From assembly GCF_049615385.1 (NCBI RefSeq), contig NZ_JBMZFL010000003.1: a stretch of DNA of 64,000 nucleotides, one strand, 5' to 3'. Of the stretch, positions 52,531 through 60,964 are shown one piece after another (the stretch's first letter is position 1; every line of letters starts with the position of its first letter). The DNA comes from Aequoribacter sp049615385 (lineage in GTDB: Bacteria > Pseudomonadota > Gammaproteobacteria > Pseudomonadales > Halieaceae). The notes below the pieces were generated by a model. That model ran no database searches. It was not told the DNA's origin and saw only the letters and a program-made list of their open reading frames with translations. Made by a program: the position numbers and the translations under genes.

Positions 52531-54960
52531 TTAGAACGAGTATTCCGCGGAGATTGCCCATGTGCGGGGCGCCGTGTAGCCGCCGTTGGCCATGACCGAT
52601 ATATCAAACGTATTGATCAGCTGGCGTTCATCAGAAAGGTTTTTACCTTCTACTGCAAAGCGCCATTTTTCATCGGCAGTGGTGTACGCAGCCATGGCAT
52701 TGTACGTCCAATAATCGTCGCCTTTTTGCGCGGTCTTAATCGGATTTGTCAGATCAATCGGTGAGTTGAGATACATTTCGTCTTGGAAGCTCGCATCACC
52801 AGAGAGTGTTAAGTTACCGCTGGCCATTTCTGTGCGATACAACGCGCGGATCTGTCCGGTCCATTCGGGCGCGTAACCTAGCGCGGTTGTGGGCGCTTTG
52901 TTGATGAAGCTACCGTCCGCTTGTTGCTCGGGGAACTCGTCAACGGTTTGGTCTAGATAACCTACGTTGGCATTAATCAGTAAACCTTCAATAGGTGTCT
53001 GCCAAGTAAGCTCTGCCTCGAAGCCCTCTGACGAAACTTTACCGACGTTACGTGTGAGCGATACTAAGTCTCCCTGTGTGAGGATAATAGTTTGCATCTG
53101 CTTATCTTCATAGTCGTTCATGAAATACTCAGCGTTGAAGCGCAACTTGCCATCCGCAAAAGTCGACTTCACACCGAGGGATACAGTGGCAACCGTTTCC
53201 GGATCGTAGGCCTCATTATTCGTCGTGTTCGCGTTAAAGCCGCCCGCTTTAAAACCCTGTGAGTACCCTAAATACACCATGGTGTCGTCACTGAGGCTGT
53301 ATTTTACTCGGGCATTTGGAGTGAACTCAGTCCAACTGTCCGTCGCGTAAAGGTCTTCGACGGTGGTGACTGATACGAATTGAGAGGCGCCCGGAACAAA
53401 TGCAACGAAATCTCCATTGCCTTGGCTTTGAAAGAACGCATTCATTTGCGCCATGGCAGCCGCTACAGCGCCCTCCATGCCGGGTTTGATGGCCATCGGC
53501 AGGCGACCACCAGCAACCAAACTCGAAACGACAAGCGCGTAATAATCGCGTTGGTAACGGGTCGAAGAGTCTTGTGTTTTCTCGTCTTCGGTCCAGCGGG
53601 CCCCAAGAGACAGTTGCAGTGAGTCGCTCACGTCCCAATCTACGTTACCGTAGATAGACGTCGAGGTAACGTCGCGATTGTCACGGAGGCTTTCACCTGT
53701 TTGGTTGAGGACCCCGCGCAAGTATGGTGTTTGCGGGGTGCCACCACCATCCTGATCGAACTCCCCATCGAGGTAGTAAAGACCAGCGACCGCTTGAATA
53801 TTGTCACTGCTATAGTTCAGCTGCAGCTCCTGGCTGAAGTCTTTGCTATTCAAGCCGTCCCGCAGCGTTTGAATCCAAAGCTGCTCGCTAGTGTCAAAAT
53901 CATAAACCTGAGTTGAGGTCATATCGCGCAGGGCAGTGATTGATTTGAGAGATAGCGAATCATTCACCTCCCATTTGAGGGTGACATCGACATTCTGTTG
54001 CTCGAACCCATACTTGTCAAAGTCTTGATAGGCGGTTGATACTGAGTCTATGTCTGTCGGGATTGTGGTGTCGTGAGGGCCTAAAGGTAGCCCGGGTGAA
54101 ACGCCAGTCAAACCAAACGAGGAGAAGAAGCTGTCTGCCGTATAGGCGATTGCTGTCAATCCACCGATGGACGCAGGAGCAAACGCAATTCGGTTTGGAA
54201 GTACGGGCATAGAGCTGTCTTTAACATAAGACGCGTTCAATTTGACACTCAGCGCGTCTGAAGCTTGCCACAGCAACGCAGCTCGCGCGGCTTGCATGTC
54301 TTTATCCCAAAACTCTCTATCGTCGACGGTATTTTGCTGCCAACCATCGCGCTGCACATTGGTGACGGCAAAAGAGCCGCTTAAGTTATCGCTTAATGGG
54401 CCCGAGAAGCTTGCTTTGATGCGATTATAAGAGTCAGAGCCAAACTTTACTTCGACCGAGCCAGTGGGCTCATCACTGGGGTCACGCGTTATATAACGGA
54501 TGGCGCCACCAATGGTATTTCTGCCGTACAGATGCCCCTGAGGGCCTTTCAGAATTTCGATCCTTTCGATATCGAGTAGCTCTAACATCCCACCAGTGGT
54601 CCGCTCAGAGTATACGTCATCGACATAGATCCCAATGCCTTGGTCATAGCCAGGGTTGTTACCGATACCGCGCATGAACACGCCTATACCGCCGGCCACC
54701 AGACCGCTAGTTTCGTGCACCTGGACGTTGGGGCTCATGCGTCCCACCTCGACGAGGTTGTCAATTTGTGCGTTGCGGAGTTCCGTTTGCGAGAATGCCG
54801 AAATGGACATAGGAACATCTTGCAGGTTTTCGCTGCGCTTCCTGGCAGTCACGACAACTTCTTCCAGTGCGCTCACGTCTGCGAGTACTGGAGTCGTATC
54901 TATCGTAATAGCTGCCAACACTGCGAGCGTAAGCGCTGATTTATGCGTTGCGTGTTTCAT
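52531..54960 (-). CDS. TonB-dependent receptor 2
   Basis: An 809-residue outer-membrane receptor. A signal peptide (about 1-27, ending V-L-A-D) is followed by the TonB-box region L-E-E-V-V-V-T-A-R-K-R and a plug with I-E-I-L-K-G-P-Q-G-H-L-Y-G-R-N-T-I-G-G-A-I-R-Y. The barrel ends I-S-A-E-Y-S-F. It belongs to the same broad group as receptor 1 but is clearly distinct in sequence and longer. Substrate unknown. Divergent from the alcohol dehydrogenase gene across a 240-bp spacer. Confidence 0.92.
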   Translation of the reverse strand: MKHATHKSALTLAVLAAITIDTTPVLADVSALEEVVVTARKRSENLQDVPMSISAFSQTELRNAQIDNLVEVGRMSPNVQVHETSGLVAGGIGVFMRGIGNNPGYDQGIGIYVDDVYSERTTGGMLELLDIERIEILKGPQGHLYGRNTIGGAIRYITRDPSDEPTGSVEVKFGSDSYNRIKASFSGPLSDNLSGSFAVTNVQRDGWQQNTVDDREFWDKDMQAARAALLWQASDALSVKLNASYVKDSSMPVLPNRIAFAPASIGGLTAIAYTADSFFSSFGLTGVSPGLPLGPHDTTIPTDIDSVSTAYQDFDKYGFEQQNVDVTLKWEVNDSLSLKSITALRDMTSTQVYDFDTSEQLWIQTLRDGLNSKDFSQELQLNYSSDNIQAVAGLYYLDGEFDQDGGGTPQTPYLRGVLNQTGESLRDNRDVTSTSIYGNVDWDVSDSLQLSLGARWTEDEKTQDSSTRYQRDYYALVVSSLVAGGRLPMAIKPGMEGAVAAAMAQMNAFFQSQGNGDFVAFVPGASQFVSVTTVEDLYATDSWTEFTPNARVKYSLSDDTMVYLGYSQGFKAGGFNANTTNNEAYDPETVATVSLGVKSTFADGKLRFNAEYFMNDYEDKQMQTIILTQGDLVSLTRNVGKVSSEGFEAELTWQTPIEGLLINANVGYLDQTVDEFPEQQADGSFINKAPTTALGYAPEWTGQIRALYRTEMASGNLTLSGDASFQDEMYLNSPIDLTNPIKTAQKGDDYWTYNAMAAYTTADEKWRFAVEGKNLSDERQLINTFDISVMANGGYTAPRTWAISAEYSF

Positions 54961-55200
54961 ATCAACTTCCCATTTTTGCCGTTATCGTTAGTCTAAACGC
55001 ACGCTTGAGGGGTGCGCTGTGGCCAAGGTACCAGACCGGTTGGTACCGTCAATATTCCAAATGGAGTATATCGAGCCTGTCGGGTTCCTTGGTCGCATCG
55101 CCCCCTCAGTGGTCACTTAAATTGCACGGTAAGCGCGATGATTGAGTGCAGCTAAGACTTGACGTATGGTATAGGCTTGAACCAATAATGAGATTTAATT

Positions 55201-56247
55201 ATGACGACAACTGTAAAAAGCTACGCTGCCTTTGATCCTGATTCATCATTGGGAGCGTGGGATTTAGAGCGCAGAGTCACCGAACCGAAAGATGTTGCCA
55301 TAGAGATCCGCTACTGCGGAGTTTGTCACAGCGATTTGCACTCAGCCAAAAACCACTGGGGGAATACCCACTACCCCTTAGTGCCAGGCCATGAAATCGT
55401 TGGCGTCGTTTCCGAAGTGGGCAGTGACGTTACCAAATACAAAGTGGGTGACTGGGTAGCTGTGGGTTGTTTGGTGGACAGCTGTGGCCAATGTGGCTCT
55501 TGCCACGAAAATGAAGAGCAGTACTGTGAACGGGGCTATATCGGCACTTACGGTGCCATTGGACGCGATGGCAAGCCCACGCAAGGTGGCTACTCTCAGA
55601 AAATCGTCGTCGTCGAGGACTTCGTACTGCGTGTGCCAGAGGGTCTCGATCCCGCGTCGGCAGCTCCCTTGCTCTGTGCGGGCATCACCTCGTATTCTCC
55701 TCTAAACTTTCATAAAGTCGGTCCGGGGATGAAAGTCGGCGTGATCGGCTTGGGCGGATTAGGCCACATGGCGCTTAAGTTTGCCGTGGCCATGGGGGCT
55801 GAAGTAACCATGTTTACCACCTCGGCGTCCAAGCGTGAAGAAGCCGCACGACTCGGCGCGCATCATGTCGTTTTATCAACTGAGCGTGCTGAAATGAAAG
55901 CGACCTTCAATACTCTCGATTTGATTGTTGATACCGTTCCAGTGCCTCACGATTTGGGTGGCTACATACGCTGTTTGCGCCGCAATGGCAATTTGGTGAT
56001 GACGGGCCCCATTGGTTTACAAGAGCCGCCATTAAACAATGGGTTGTTGATAATGGGGCGTAAAGCAGTATCGGGCTCTGCTATTGGCGGGATCGCGGAA
56101 ACACAGCAAATGTTGGATTTTTGTGCCGAGTCAGGTGTCACATGCGAAGTGGAAATGATCGCGATGGATTACATTAACGAGGCTTACGAACGCCTTGAGA
56201 AGAATGACGTTCACTATCGATTCGTCATCGACATGGCAACGCTTTAA
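55201..56247 (+). CDS. Zinc-dependent NAD(P) alcohol dehydrogenase (CAD/YahK-like)
   Basis: A 348-residue medium-chain dehydrogenase. The catalytic zinc motif is C-G-V-C-H-S-D-L-H with G-H-E; the structural zinc cysteines are in S-C-G-Q-C-G-S-C and E-Q-Y-C-E-R-G. The Rossmann motif is G-L-G-G-L-G-H-M-A. It resembles cinnamyl-alcohol-type aldehyde reductases such as YahK, with NADPH preference in that group. Physiological substrate not known. Confidence 0.92.
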   Translation: MTTTVKSYAAFDPDSSLGAWDLERRVTEPKDVAIEIRYCGVCHSDLHSAKNHWGNTHYPLVPGHEIVGVVSEVGSDVTKYKVGDWVAVGCLVDSCGQCGSCHENEEQYCERGYIGTYGAIGRDGKPTQGGYSQKIVVVEDFVLRVPEGLDPASAAPLLCAGITSYSPLNFHKVGPGMKVGVIGLGGLGHMALKFAVAMGAEVTMFTTSASKREEAARLGAHHVVLSTERAEMKATFNTLDLIVDTVPVPHDLGGYIRCLRRNGNLVMTGPIGLQEPPLNNGLLIMGRKAVSGSAIGGIAETQQMLDFCAESGVTCEVEMIAMDYINEAYERLEKNDVHYRFVIDMATL

Positions 56248-56261
56248 ATACCAGTGTCATT

Positions 56262-56276
56262 GGGCCTCAGCGGCCC
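56262..56276. terminator. Short GC hairpin between convergent genes
   Basis: GGGCC (56262-56266) can pair with GGCCC (56272-56276) around TCAGC. It overlaps the stop end of the FG-GAP gene and sits 15 bp past the alcohol dehydrogenase stop. The T tract is short on both sides (CTTTA), so it is a weak bidirectional candidate. Confidence 0.4.
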
Positions 56277-57877
56277 TTTAACGCCTCGATTTGCTCTTTT
56301 TTGTTAGAAGGCACGGTACTGAATCGGTCGGTGTAGTGCTTTCTCCAATCAGGAGATGGCAGAGGCAGCTGCTGGCTATCAGTGGTTCGTGACGGCGTAA
56401 ATATCGGAACTGGCTGTGTTGTTCGAATTTGCTCCAGCCAAAACACGCCATCGTACTCACCGCTGTTGCCCCGTGTCGCGATAAGATCGATATCTCCGTC
56501 GTCGTCTAGGTCGTGTGAAATGTATTGGTCGTACATGCCTCGAACGCGCCGGGACACGTCGTGACGGATCCACGATTTGCTCAGATCTCCCGGGTTCTCA
56601 AACCATGCAATTCGTGCGACGGAAGAATTGCGCGTTACTCGCGGATCATCTTGCGTGCGAGAGTCACCAGAGTAGCCGCCTTTAACGATGTTAAGACCTG
56701 AGTAGCCTCCGGTGATTGCGTCAATGTCGCCGTCACCATCGATATCCCCAATGCCTACTCCGATAATCCAATCCGGCAAGGTGTTACCGATTCTGGTGTA
56801 CAGCCAGGATTGTGTAAGGTCTTCTGGCTGTTTTAGCCAACCAAGTCCGGCGTGGCTCCACTGACGTGATCCCTCGAATTCTAGTACGTTAGTGATCAGG
56901 TCTAAGTGGCCATCGTTATCGATATCCGCAAACTCTGCATTGAACGCTTGTGATCGCCCTTGCCAATGCTCGGGAGTGTCAAATGATGCGAGGATTTGAA
57001 TTGGAATCGAGCGATGTTGCATGTGGCCATTATCGTCAGTACCCAAGTTTTCAATTATGTACATCTGGTGTTGTACACGTTTGGCTACCAGCACATCGAT
57101 ATCGTCATCGTTATCTATATCGACCGGAATGGCCTGGTTTGGAACACCACCGGCGAAGAGTATTTGCTCTTGCCAGGATTCGTCTTTTAGCGGGTCACCC
57201 CGCAGGTAGAAGGCGGAAGTGGTGCGGTCTGTTGTTTGGGTATCCTTAGCATCTACGACATCCGCATGTCCCTTGTTGGCACCCAATATTTCCAGTTGGC
57301 CGTCGCCGTTTAGGTCGGCCAGAGCAGTTTGAATCCAAGATCCTCGATTCCGAGTGGCTGACAGAATAAGGTGCGGCCAAAGTTGGGAGCGCGCTTGTGG
57401 GCCTGGATTTTGAAAATAAGCAAGGTGCGCATCTTCGCAAGCCACCACCATGTCGATCCAGCCATCCCCATTGATGTCGCCAAGGGCGACGTCTTCTATC
57501 GCGCCGACCGTTGCGCCTTGTGCAATCGTTATGTTAAGCCAAGTGTCCGCAGTGCCTTTGTTAAATGCGATACGCAGATGATGCGAGTCCTCGTGCACTG
57601 AAACAATATCGAGCTGCCCATCCTTATCAAAGTCAGCCATTGCCAGACCATCGCCGCCACGAATAGGTTCCCCGCCATTAATACCCTCGTCATCAATGCG
57701 GTGCTCCCGCCAGCTCATAAAATAGCCAGAGCCTGTTGCATTCGCCATCGTTTTCGCAACAACACCGTCTTCGTCGGCTGCCACATAAGTTGCAACAGAA
57801 TTTATTAGGGCTAAAGCGCCTGCAAAAGCGCGGGATTTTTTTATTGTTCGTTGCACAGGTGAGGGTCTCCACGCCAT
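56267..57877 (-). CDS. Exported FG-GAP/VCBS-type repeat protein
   Basis: A 536-residue protein with an N-terminal signal-like segment and repeated calcium-binding D-x-D-x-D-G loops. About seven are visible: D-F-D-K-D-G (near residue 82), D-I-N-G-D-G, D-L-N-G-D-G, D-I-D-N-D-D, D-I-D-N-D-G, D-I-D-G-D-G and D-L-D-D-D-G. Each is followed by a hydrophobic strand such as L-D-I-V. This is the beta-propeller FG-GAP/integrin-alpha-like pattern, typical of secreted or surface proteins. The specific function is unknown. A GTG seven codons in (V-Q-R-T-I-K-K) is an alternative start that would give a cleaner signal peptide. Confidence 0.82.
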   Translation of the reverse strand: MAWRPSPVQRTIKKSRAFAGALALINSVATYVAADEDGVVAKTMANATGSGYFMSWREHRIDDEGINGGEPIRGGDGLAMADFDKDGQLDIVSVHEDSHHLRIAFNKGTADTWLNITIAQGATVGAIEDVALGDINGDGWIDMVVACEDAHLAYFQNPGPQARSQLWPHLILSATRNRGSWIQTALADLNGDGQLEILGANKGHADVVDAKDTQTTDRTTSAFYLRGDPLKDESWQEQILFAGGVPNQAIPVDIDNDDDIDVLVAKRVQHQMYIIENLGTDDNGHMQHRSIPIQILASFDTPEHWQGRSQAFNAEFADIDNDGHLDLITNVLEFEGSRQWSHAGLGWLKQPEDLTQSWLYTRIGNTLPDWIIGVGIGDIDGDGDIDAITGGYSGLNIVKGGYSGDSRTQDDPRVTRNSSVARIAWFENPGDLSKSWIRHDVSRRVRGMYDQYISHDLDDDGDIDLIATRGNSGEYDGVFWLEQIRTTQPVPIFTPSRTTDSQQLPLPSPDWRKHYTDRFSTVPSNKKEQIEALKGR

Positions 57878-58046
57878 TGCTTCACGTTATAGCAAATGTT
57901 GAGTTGGTACCAAACGTTAGGTAGAAACCCCTCTGATTTGCTGGCAGATTCAAGACATCGCGACGGAATTGGTTCTCAGCTGTTTCAGTTGTTGCCGTTG
58001 AGATGCTGTGCCTTCGCCAGCAAGTCGTTTTAGCGTCATCTTGGGA

Positions 58047-58640
58047 TTAGATAAAACGATGCCCCGGGGGTTGACCCGCGAGACCCATCAGTTCTGGGTA
58101 AAGACGCAGAAACCCATGCTCGAGATGCTCGCGATTTTGCTGGATGTCCAAAATTGATTCAGTAAATGAATTCGGGTACCGGATCCGACTGGCGGCGCGT
58201 TCAATGACTTTGAATATCATGTCTTCCTCGCGGTAAGCACTAAACCAATCTTGTGTCGTCATGCGTCCGAGCGCAAATCGCATGGTTTCGCTCGGCACTA
58301 GGTGTCGGGAATTGTCGAGCAATGCATAAGTCTGCTTGATAAAGTCGGCGAGGGGCAGCTCATAGAAGCTTTCCCAGTGTTTGCAAAGCAGATAGTCAAA
58401 ATAGATATCGATGGCCACCCCCGCAAACCTGCGGGTATGTGCTTGGAACAGGGGCTTCAGGTTGACAACCCCTGGGTGCCGGTCGGTTAACGCGTCGACT
58501 TTGCGGTGGTTGTCCAGCCCTTCTCGTATTTCGGGGTAGAGAGTGTGAAGCTCGACCCCCTTCATGAAGTCACCTAGCAGATTGCCAATCAGCGACAGTG
58601 GAGTCGCTTTACTAAGCGCGGTGTGTGCGAGGTAGTTCAT
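58047..58640 (-). CDS. acpH: Acyl carrier protein phosphodiesterase
   Basis: A 197-residue HD-like metal-dependent hydrolase that removes 4'-phosphopantetheine from acyl carrier protein. It begins M-N-Y-L-A-H-T-A-L-S with G-N-L-L-G-D-F-M-K-G, and D-N-H-R-K-V-D-A-L-T-D and D-I-Y-F-D-Y-L-L give histidine and aspartate ligands. Length matches E. coli AcpH (193). The 169-bp spacer upstream of the FG-GAP gene (57878-58046) shows no gene. Confidence 0.93.
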   Translation of the reverse strand: MNYLAHTALSKATPLSLIGNLLGDFMKGVELHTLYPEIREGLDNHRKVDALTDRHPGVVNLKPLFQAHTRRFAGVAIDIYFDYLLCKHWESFYELPLADFIKQTYALLDNSRHLVPSETMRFALGRMTTQDWFSAYREEDMIFKVIERAASRIRYPNSFTESILDIQQNREHLEHGFLRLYPELMGLAGQPPGHRFI

Positions 58641-58805
58641 AGTTCACTGTTTTATCGTGGGTATTTCAGTTGCAAGCGCGCCTATCATCGGTTTTATCGA
58701 TCAAATATATTCGTTTTATTTAATATAAAAGCACGCTCTATGAGTCCATACTAACACCAGTGCAATGGATTGGCCGTTGTGCGATTCACTCAAGAGGTAA
58801 TTATC

Positions 58806-59459
58806 ATGGGAATACGTATAAACGAAGTCATGCCCAATTTAGAGCTAGAAACAGATCAAGGCACGTTCATGTTGCACGACTGGATAGGCGATAGCTGGGC
58901 AATTTTATTCAGCCACCCGAAAGATTTCACACCTGTATGCACCACCGAATTTGGCGCAGTAGCGCAGCTCGTAGATGAATGGGCAAAGCGCAACACCAAA
59001 GTGATTGGCCTGTCGGTTGATGGCGTAGAAGAGCACAAAGAATGGAAAGCGGATATCGAGCAATATGCCGAGGCACCTGCGACCTTTCCTATCATTGCCG
59101 ATGAGTCTTTGGCGGTCTCGAAGGCTTTGGACATGTTGCCCGCAAACGCCTATCTGCCAGATGGTCGCACCGCGGCTGACTCTGCGAGCGTACGTGTCGT
59201 TTTTATTATTAGCCCTGATAAAAAGCTGCAGTTGTCGATGAGCTACCCAATGTCGGTAGGCCGTAACTTTGCGGAAGTATTGCGGGCTTTGGATGCACTT
59301 CAAGCGACCTATGGAGTACCTATTGCAACGCCTGCGAACTGGGTTCAGGGTCAAGATGTGATTGTAGCTTTGTCGCTGGATGATGCGGCGGCTAAAGAGA
59401 AGTTTGGTGAGATTGATATCAAACTACCTTATCTTCGTACCACCAAACAGCCTAAGTAG
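58806..59459 (+). CDS. 1-Cys peroxiredoxin (Prx6 family)
   Basis: A 217-residue thiol peroxidase that reduces hydrogen and lipid peroxides. The peroxidatic site is H-P-K-D-F-T-P-V-C-T-T-E. The C-terminal extension P-A-N-W-V-Q-G-Q-D-V-I-V is typical of the Prx6 (1-Cys) group; no resolving cysteine is evident. The start ATG has AGAGGTAA upstream, and I set aside a 12-codon longer GTG-type extension. The promoter spacer is very AT-rich (58700-58735). Regulation by an oxidative-stress factor is possible but not read. Confidence 0.94.
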   Translation: MGIRINEVMPNLELETDQGTFMLHDWIGDSWAILFSHPKDFTPVCTTEFGAVAQLVDEWAKRNTKVIGLSVDGVEEHKEWKADIEQYAEAPATFPIIADESLAVSKALDMLPANAYLPDGRTAADSASVRVVFIISPDKKLQLSMSYPMSVGRNFAEVLRALDALQATYGVPIATPANWVQGQDVIVALSLDDAAAKEKFGEIDIKLPYLRTTKQPK

Positions 59460-59472
59460 TTGGGCCGTGAGC

Positions 59473-59492
59473 GGCAGGCGGATGCGCCTGCC
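59473..59492. terminator. Strong hairpin in the spacer after the peroxiredoxin gene
   Basis: A perfect 8-bp stem GGCAGGCG / CGCCTGCC around GATG stands 14 bp past the stop and 87 bp before the end of the convergent phosphoesterase gene. No clear T tract follows on either strand, so it may be a mRNA-stabilising hairpin rather than a terminator. Confidence 0.45.
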
Positions 59493-59578
59493 ACTCCGTT
59501 TCAAACCTGCAATCTAGGATCTACTGCTAGGACGTCCTGAGACGCTCGCGGTATGAGTCAATGCAGGTCAGGTAAGCG

Positions 59579-60646
59579 CTAGCGAAGTACGATGGGCGTC
59601 AACCTAAACCTACTGTCGCTATCTGGCGTGACGGTCAGTTTGACCCAGCTGTTGTCTTTGTCTCCAAAGACTTGGACGCGCGTGAAGTTGTGCTGCAGGC
59701 GACCATCATCGTCGTACATCGGTTTATCGATCTTGAAGTAGTGCGAATCGCCATGCACGAGCAGAACGTCTCCGTCAAAGGTTTTTGTCTGCTTTTCTAG
59801 CGTCTTATAGAAATCCGAATAGCCATTTTCGGTTGTTAGGCTCGGGATAAAGTCGTCCTCAAACCCGCCGTCGGACAGCTCGAAGGGGAAGAAGATGTCC
59901 GCTTGAATGAGCACCACAAGGCCTCGGTAATCATTGGTCCTTGCGTCCTCGAACGCAGCAGTAAGCCAAATAAGATTAGCGGCGTTGCGCTCCTCGTATT
60001 CATCAGACGCGGCTTTGCAGTCGTCAGAACTTCGTTTTGACTCTTTGCTGCATTGCTTTTTCGTGACCACTAAATTGTTGTTGCTGCCGGGGATAGAGAG
60101 CGATACAAACATCACTCCGTTTTTTACAAAACGGCTGTTCTCGCTGTAGGCGCCGCCATCTTTTGCTTGTCGTGTAAGATCAAGAGGAAACTTACCCTGG
60201 CTTTTATCGGTTGAGAAAAAGAATGTTCGCAAATAGTCCAGCCGCTCCAAAGGGTCATAGCTGCCGTTAGACGTGCGGTGGCAGTCCGTCCATTCGTTAT
60301 CGCCTAATGAGTAAATAGTAGGGGCAGTTATAGCATTAAAAACCTCTTGGATATCACCGCCGATTGCCTGATCGGTACACTCAGAATGGCCTGCTTTCGT
60401 GTCGCCAGTGTACAGAGTGAACGCCAGATCGTGCGCGTTCATCGAATCGATAGTTTGCTGCGTTCGGCGCGCTCTCAGTTCGTCATCTCCGCTATAGAAT
60501 TGGTCACCCCACAGCGCTACCGTGAAACTGCCCGATTCATGGTTAGGATCTGCTGTTGAGTTTTGTGTGACCAGGCTAAGCCCAAGGAGGCTAGCTGCAA
60601 AGCACAGGATCTTGACGCTTGCTGAGGGGGCGCGGGCACACAGCAC
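59579..60646 (-). CDS. Exported metallophosphoesterase (calcineurin-like)
   Basis: A 355-residue protein with a signal peptide (about 1-32, ending N-S-T-A-D). Metal-binding motifs of the calcineurin-like fold are W-G-D-Q-F-Y, Y-T-G-D-T-K, S-L-G-D-N-E-W-T-D-C and V-H-G-D-S-H-Y. The GDNEWTDC form defines an uncharacterised exported subgroup I recall from alpha- and gammaproteobacteria. Activity on phosphomonoesters or diesters is likely. The start is GTG with GGAG 8 nt upstream. It is divergent from a TonB-dependent receptor; Pho-box-like repeats face both ways. Phosphate scavenging is inferred. Confidence 0.85.
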   Translation of the reverse strand: MLCARAPSASVKILCFAASLLGLSLVTQNSTADPNHESGSFTVALWGDQFYSGDDELRARRTQQTIDSMNAHDLAFTLYTGDTKAGHSECTDQAIGGDIQEVFNAITAPTIYSLGDNEWTDCHRTSNGSYDPLERLDYLRTFFFSTDKSQGKFPLDLTRQAKDGGAYSENSRFVKNGVMFVSLSIPGSNNNLVVTKKQCSKESKRSSDDCKAASDEYEERNAANLIWLTAAFEDARTNDYRGLVVLIQADIFFPFELSDGGFEDDFIPSLTTENGYSDFYKTLEKQTKTFDGDVLLVHGDSHYFKIDKPMYDDDGRLQHNFTRVQVFGDKDNSWVKLTVTPDSDSRFRLTPIVLR

Positions 60647-60734
60647 TTTAGTGACTCCTAATCTTATAAACTTGGGTTTTTGCGGCCTTGGCTTTTGACA
60701 AGATTTGCCAATACCAGCTACCTAACCCGGCCCA

Positions 60735-60767
60735 AGTATAGAATCAAATTATGAAATTGCCATGACT
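60735..60767 (-). promoter_or_regulatory. Pho-box-like promoter for the metallophosphoesterase
   Basis: Reading the minus strand, AGTCATG (60767-60761), four bases, and TTTCATA (60756-60750) form two 7-mers with an 11-bp period, the geometry of PhoB sites (consensus TGTCATA-N4-TGTCATA). Nine nt later comes TATACT (60740-60735), a five-of-six -10. A Pho box in place of a -35 about 10 nt before the -10 is the known arrangement of PhoB-activated promoters. Confidence 0.65.
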
Positions 60768-60853
60768 CTGAGTTCTCGGGCTTGTTGCTTTATGCTGAGT
60801 TTCTGCCGGACTTGATGGTGCTGTCTTAGGACGCCTCACAATCCGCGTTTGTC

Positions 60854-60895
60854 TGTCACATTCTTTTCATACTACTTTCATAAAAACTCAATAAT
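60854..60895 (+). promoter_or_regulatory. Pho-box-like promoter for TonB-dependent receptor 3
   Basis: Three 7-mers recur at exactly 11 bp: TGTCACA (60854-60860), TTTCATA (60865-60871) and TTTCATA (60876-60882). This is the direct-repeat spacing of PhoB boxes. The best -10, AATAAT (60890-60895), is 7 nt after the last repeat; TACTAT at 60905-60910 is an alternative. The ATG is about 70 nt downstream. Confidence 0.7.
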
Positions 60896-60964
60896 CCCAA
60901 TCGATACTATCGCGCGTCGAGCCGGAAACTCGCACTACGATTTTATCAAAATAGGGGATACAAG

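Larger units (their letters stand above)
60647..60964. other. Divergent intergenic region between phosphoesterase and TonB receptor
   Basis: This 318-bp spacer has no reading frame of note. It holds a Pho-box-like element with -10 for the minus-strand phosphoesterase (60735-60767), a second element for the plus-strand receptor (60854-60895), and AT-rich leaders. The stretch 60770-60850 shows nothing that I can assign. Confidence 0.8.

Noticed and set aside
55159..55189. TTGACG and AATAAT as a promoter for the alcohol dehydrogenase gene
   Set aside because: The 19-bp spacing is poor and transcription would start about 5 bp before the ATG, leaving no ribosome site.
57246..57601. Plus-strand open frames opposite the FG-GAP gene
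   Set aside because: They are shadows created by the repeated GC-rich calcium-loop codons on the other strand, with no start signals.
58700..58735. AT-rich near-palindrome upstream of the peroxiredoxin gene as an OxyR or other operator
   Set aside because: It does not fit the ATAG-N7-CTAT spacing of OxyR, and low-complexity AT sequence makes chance symmetry likely.
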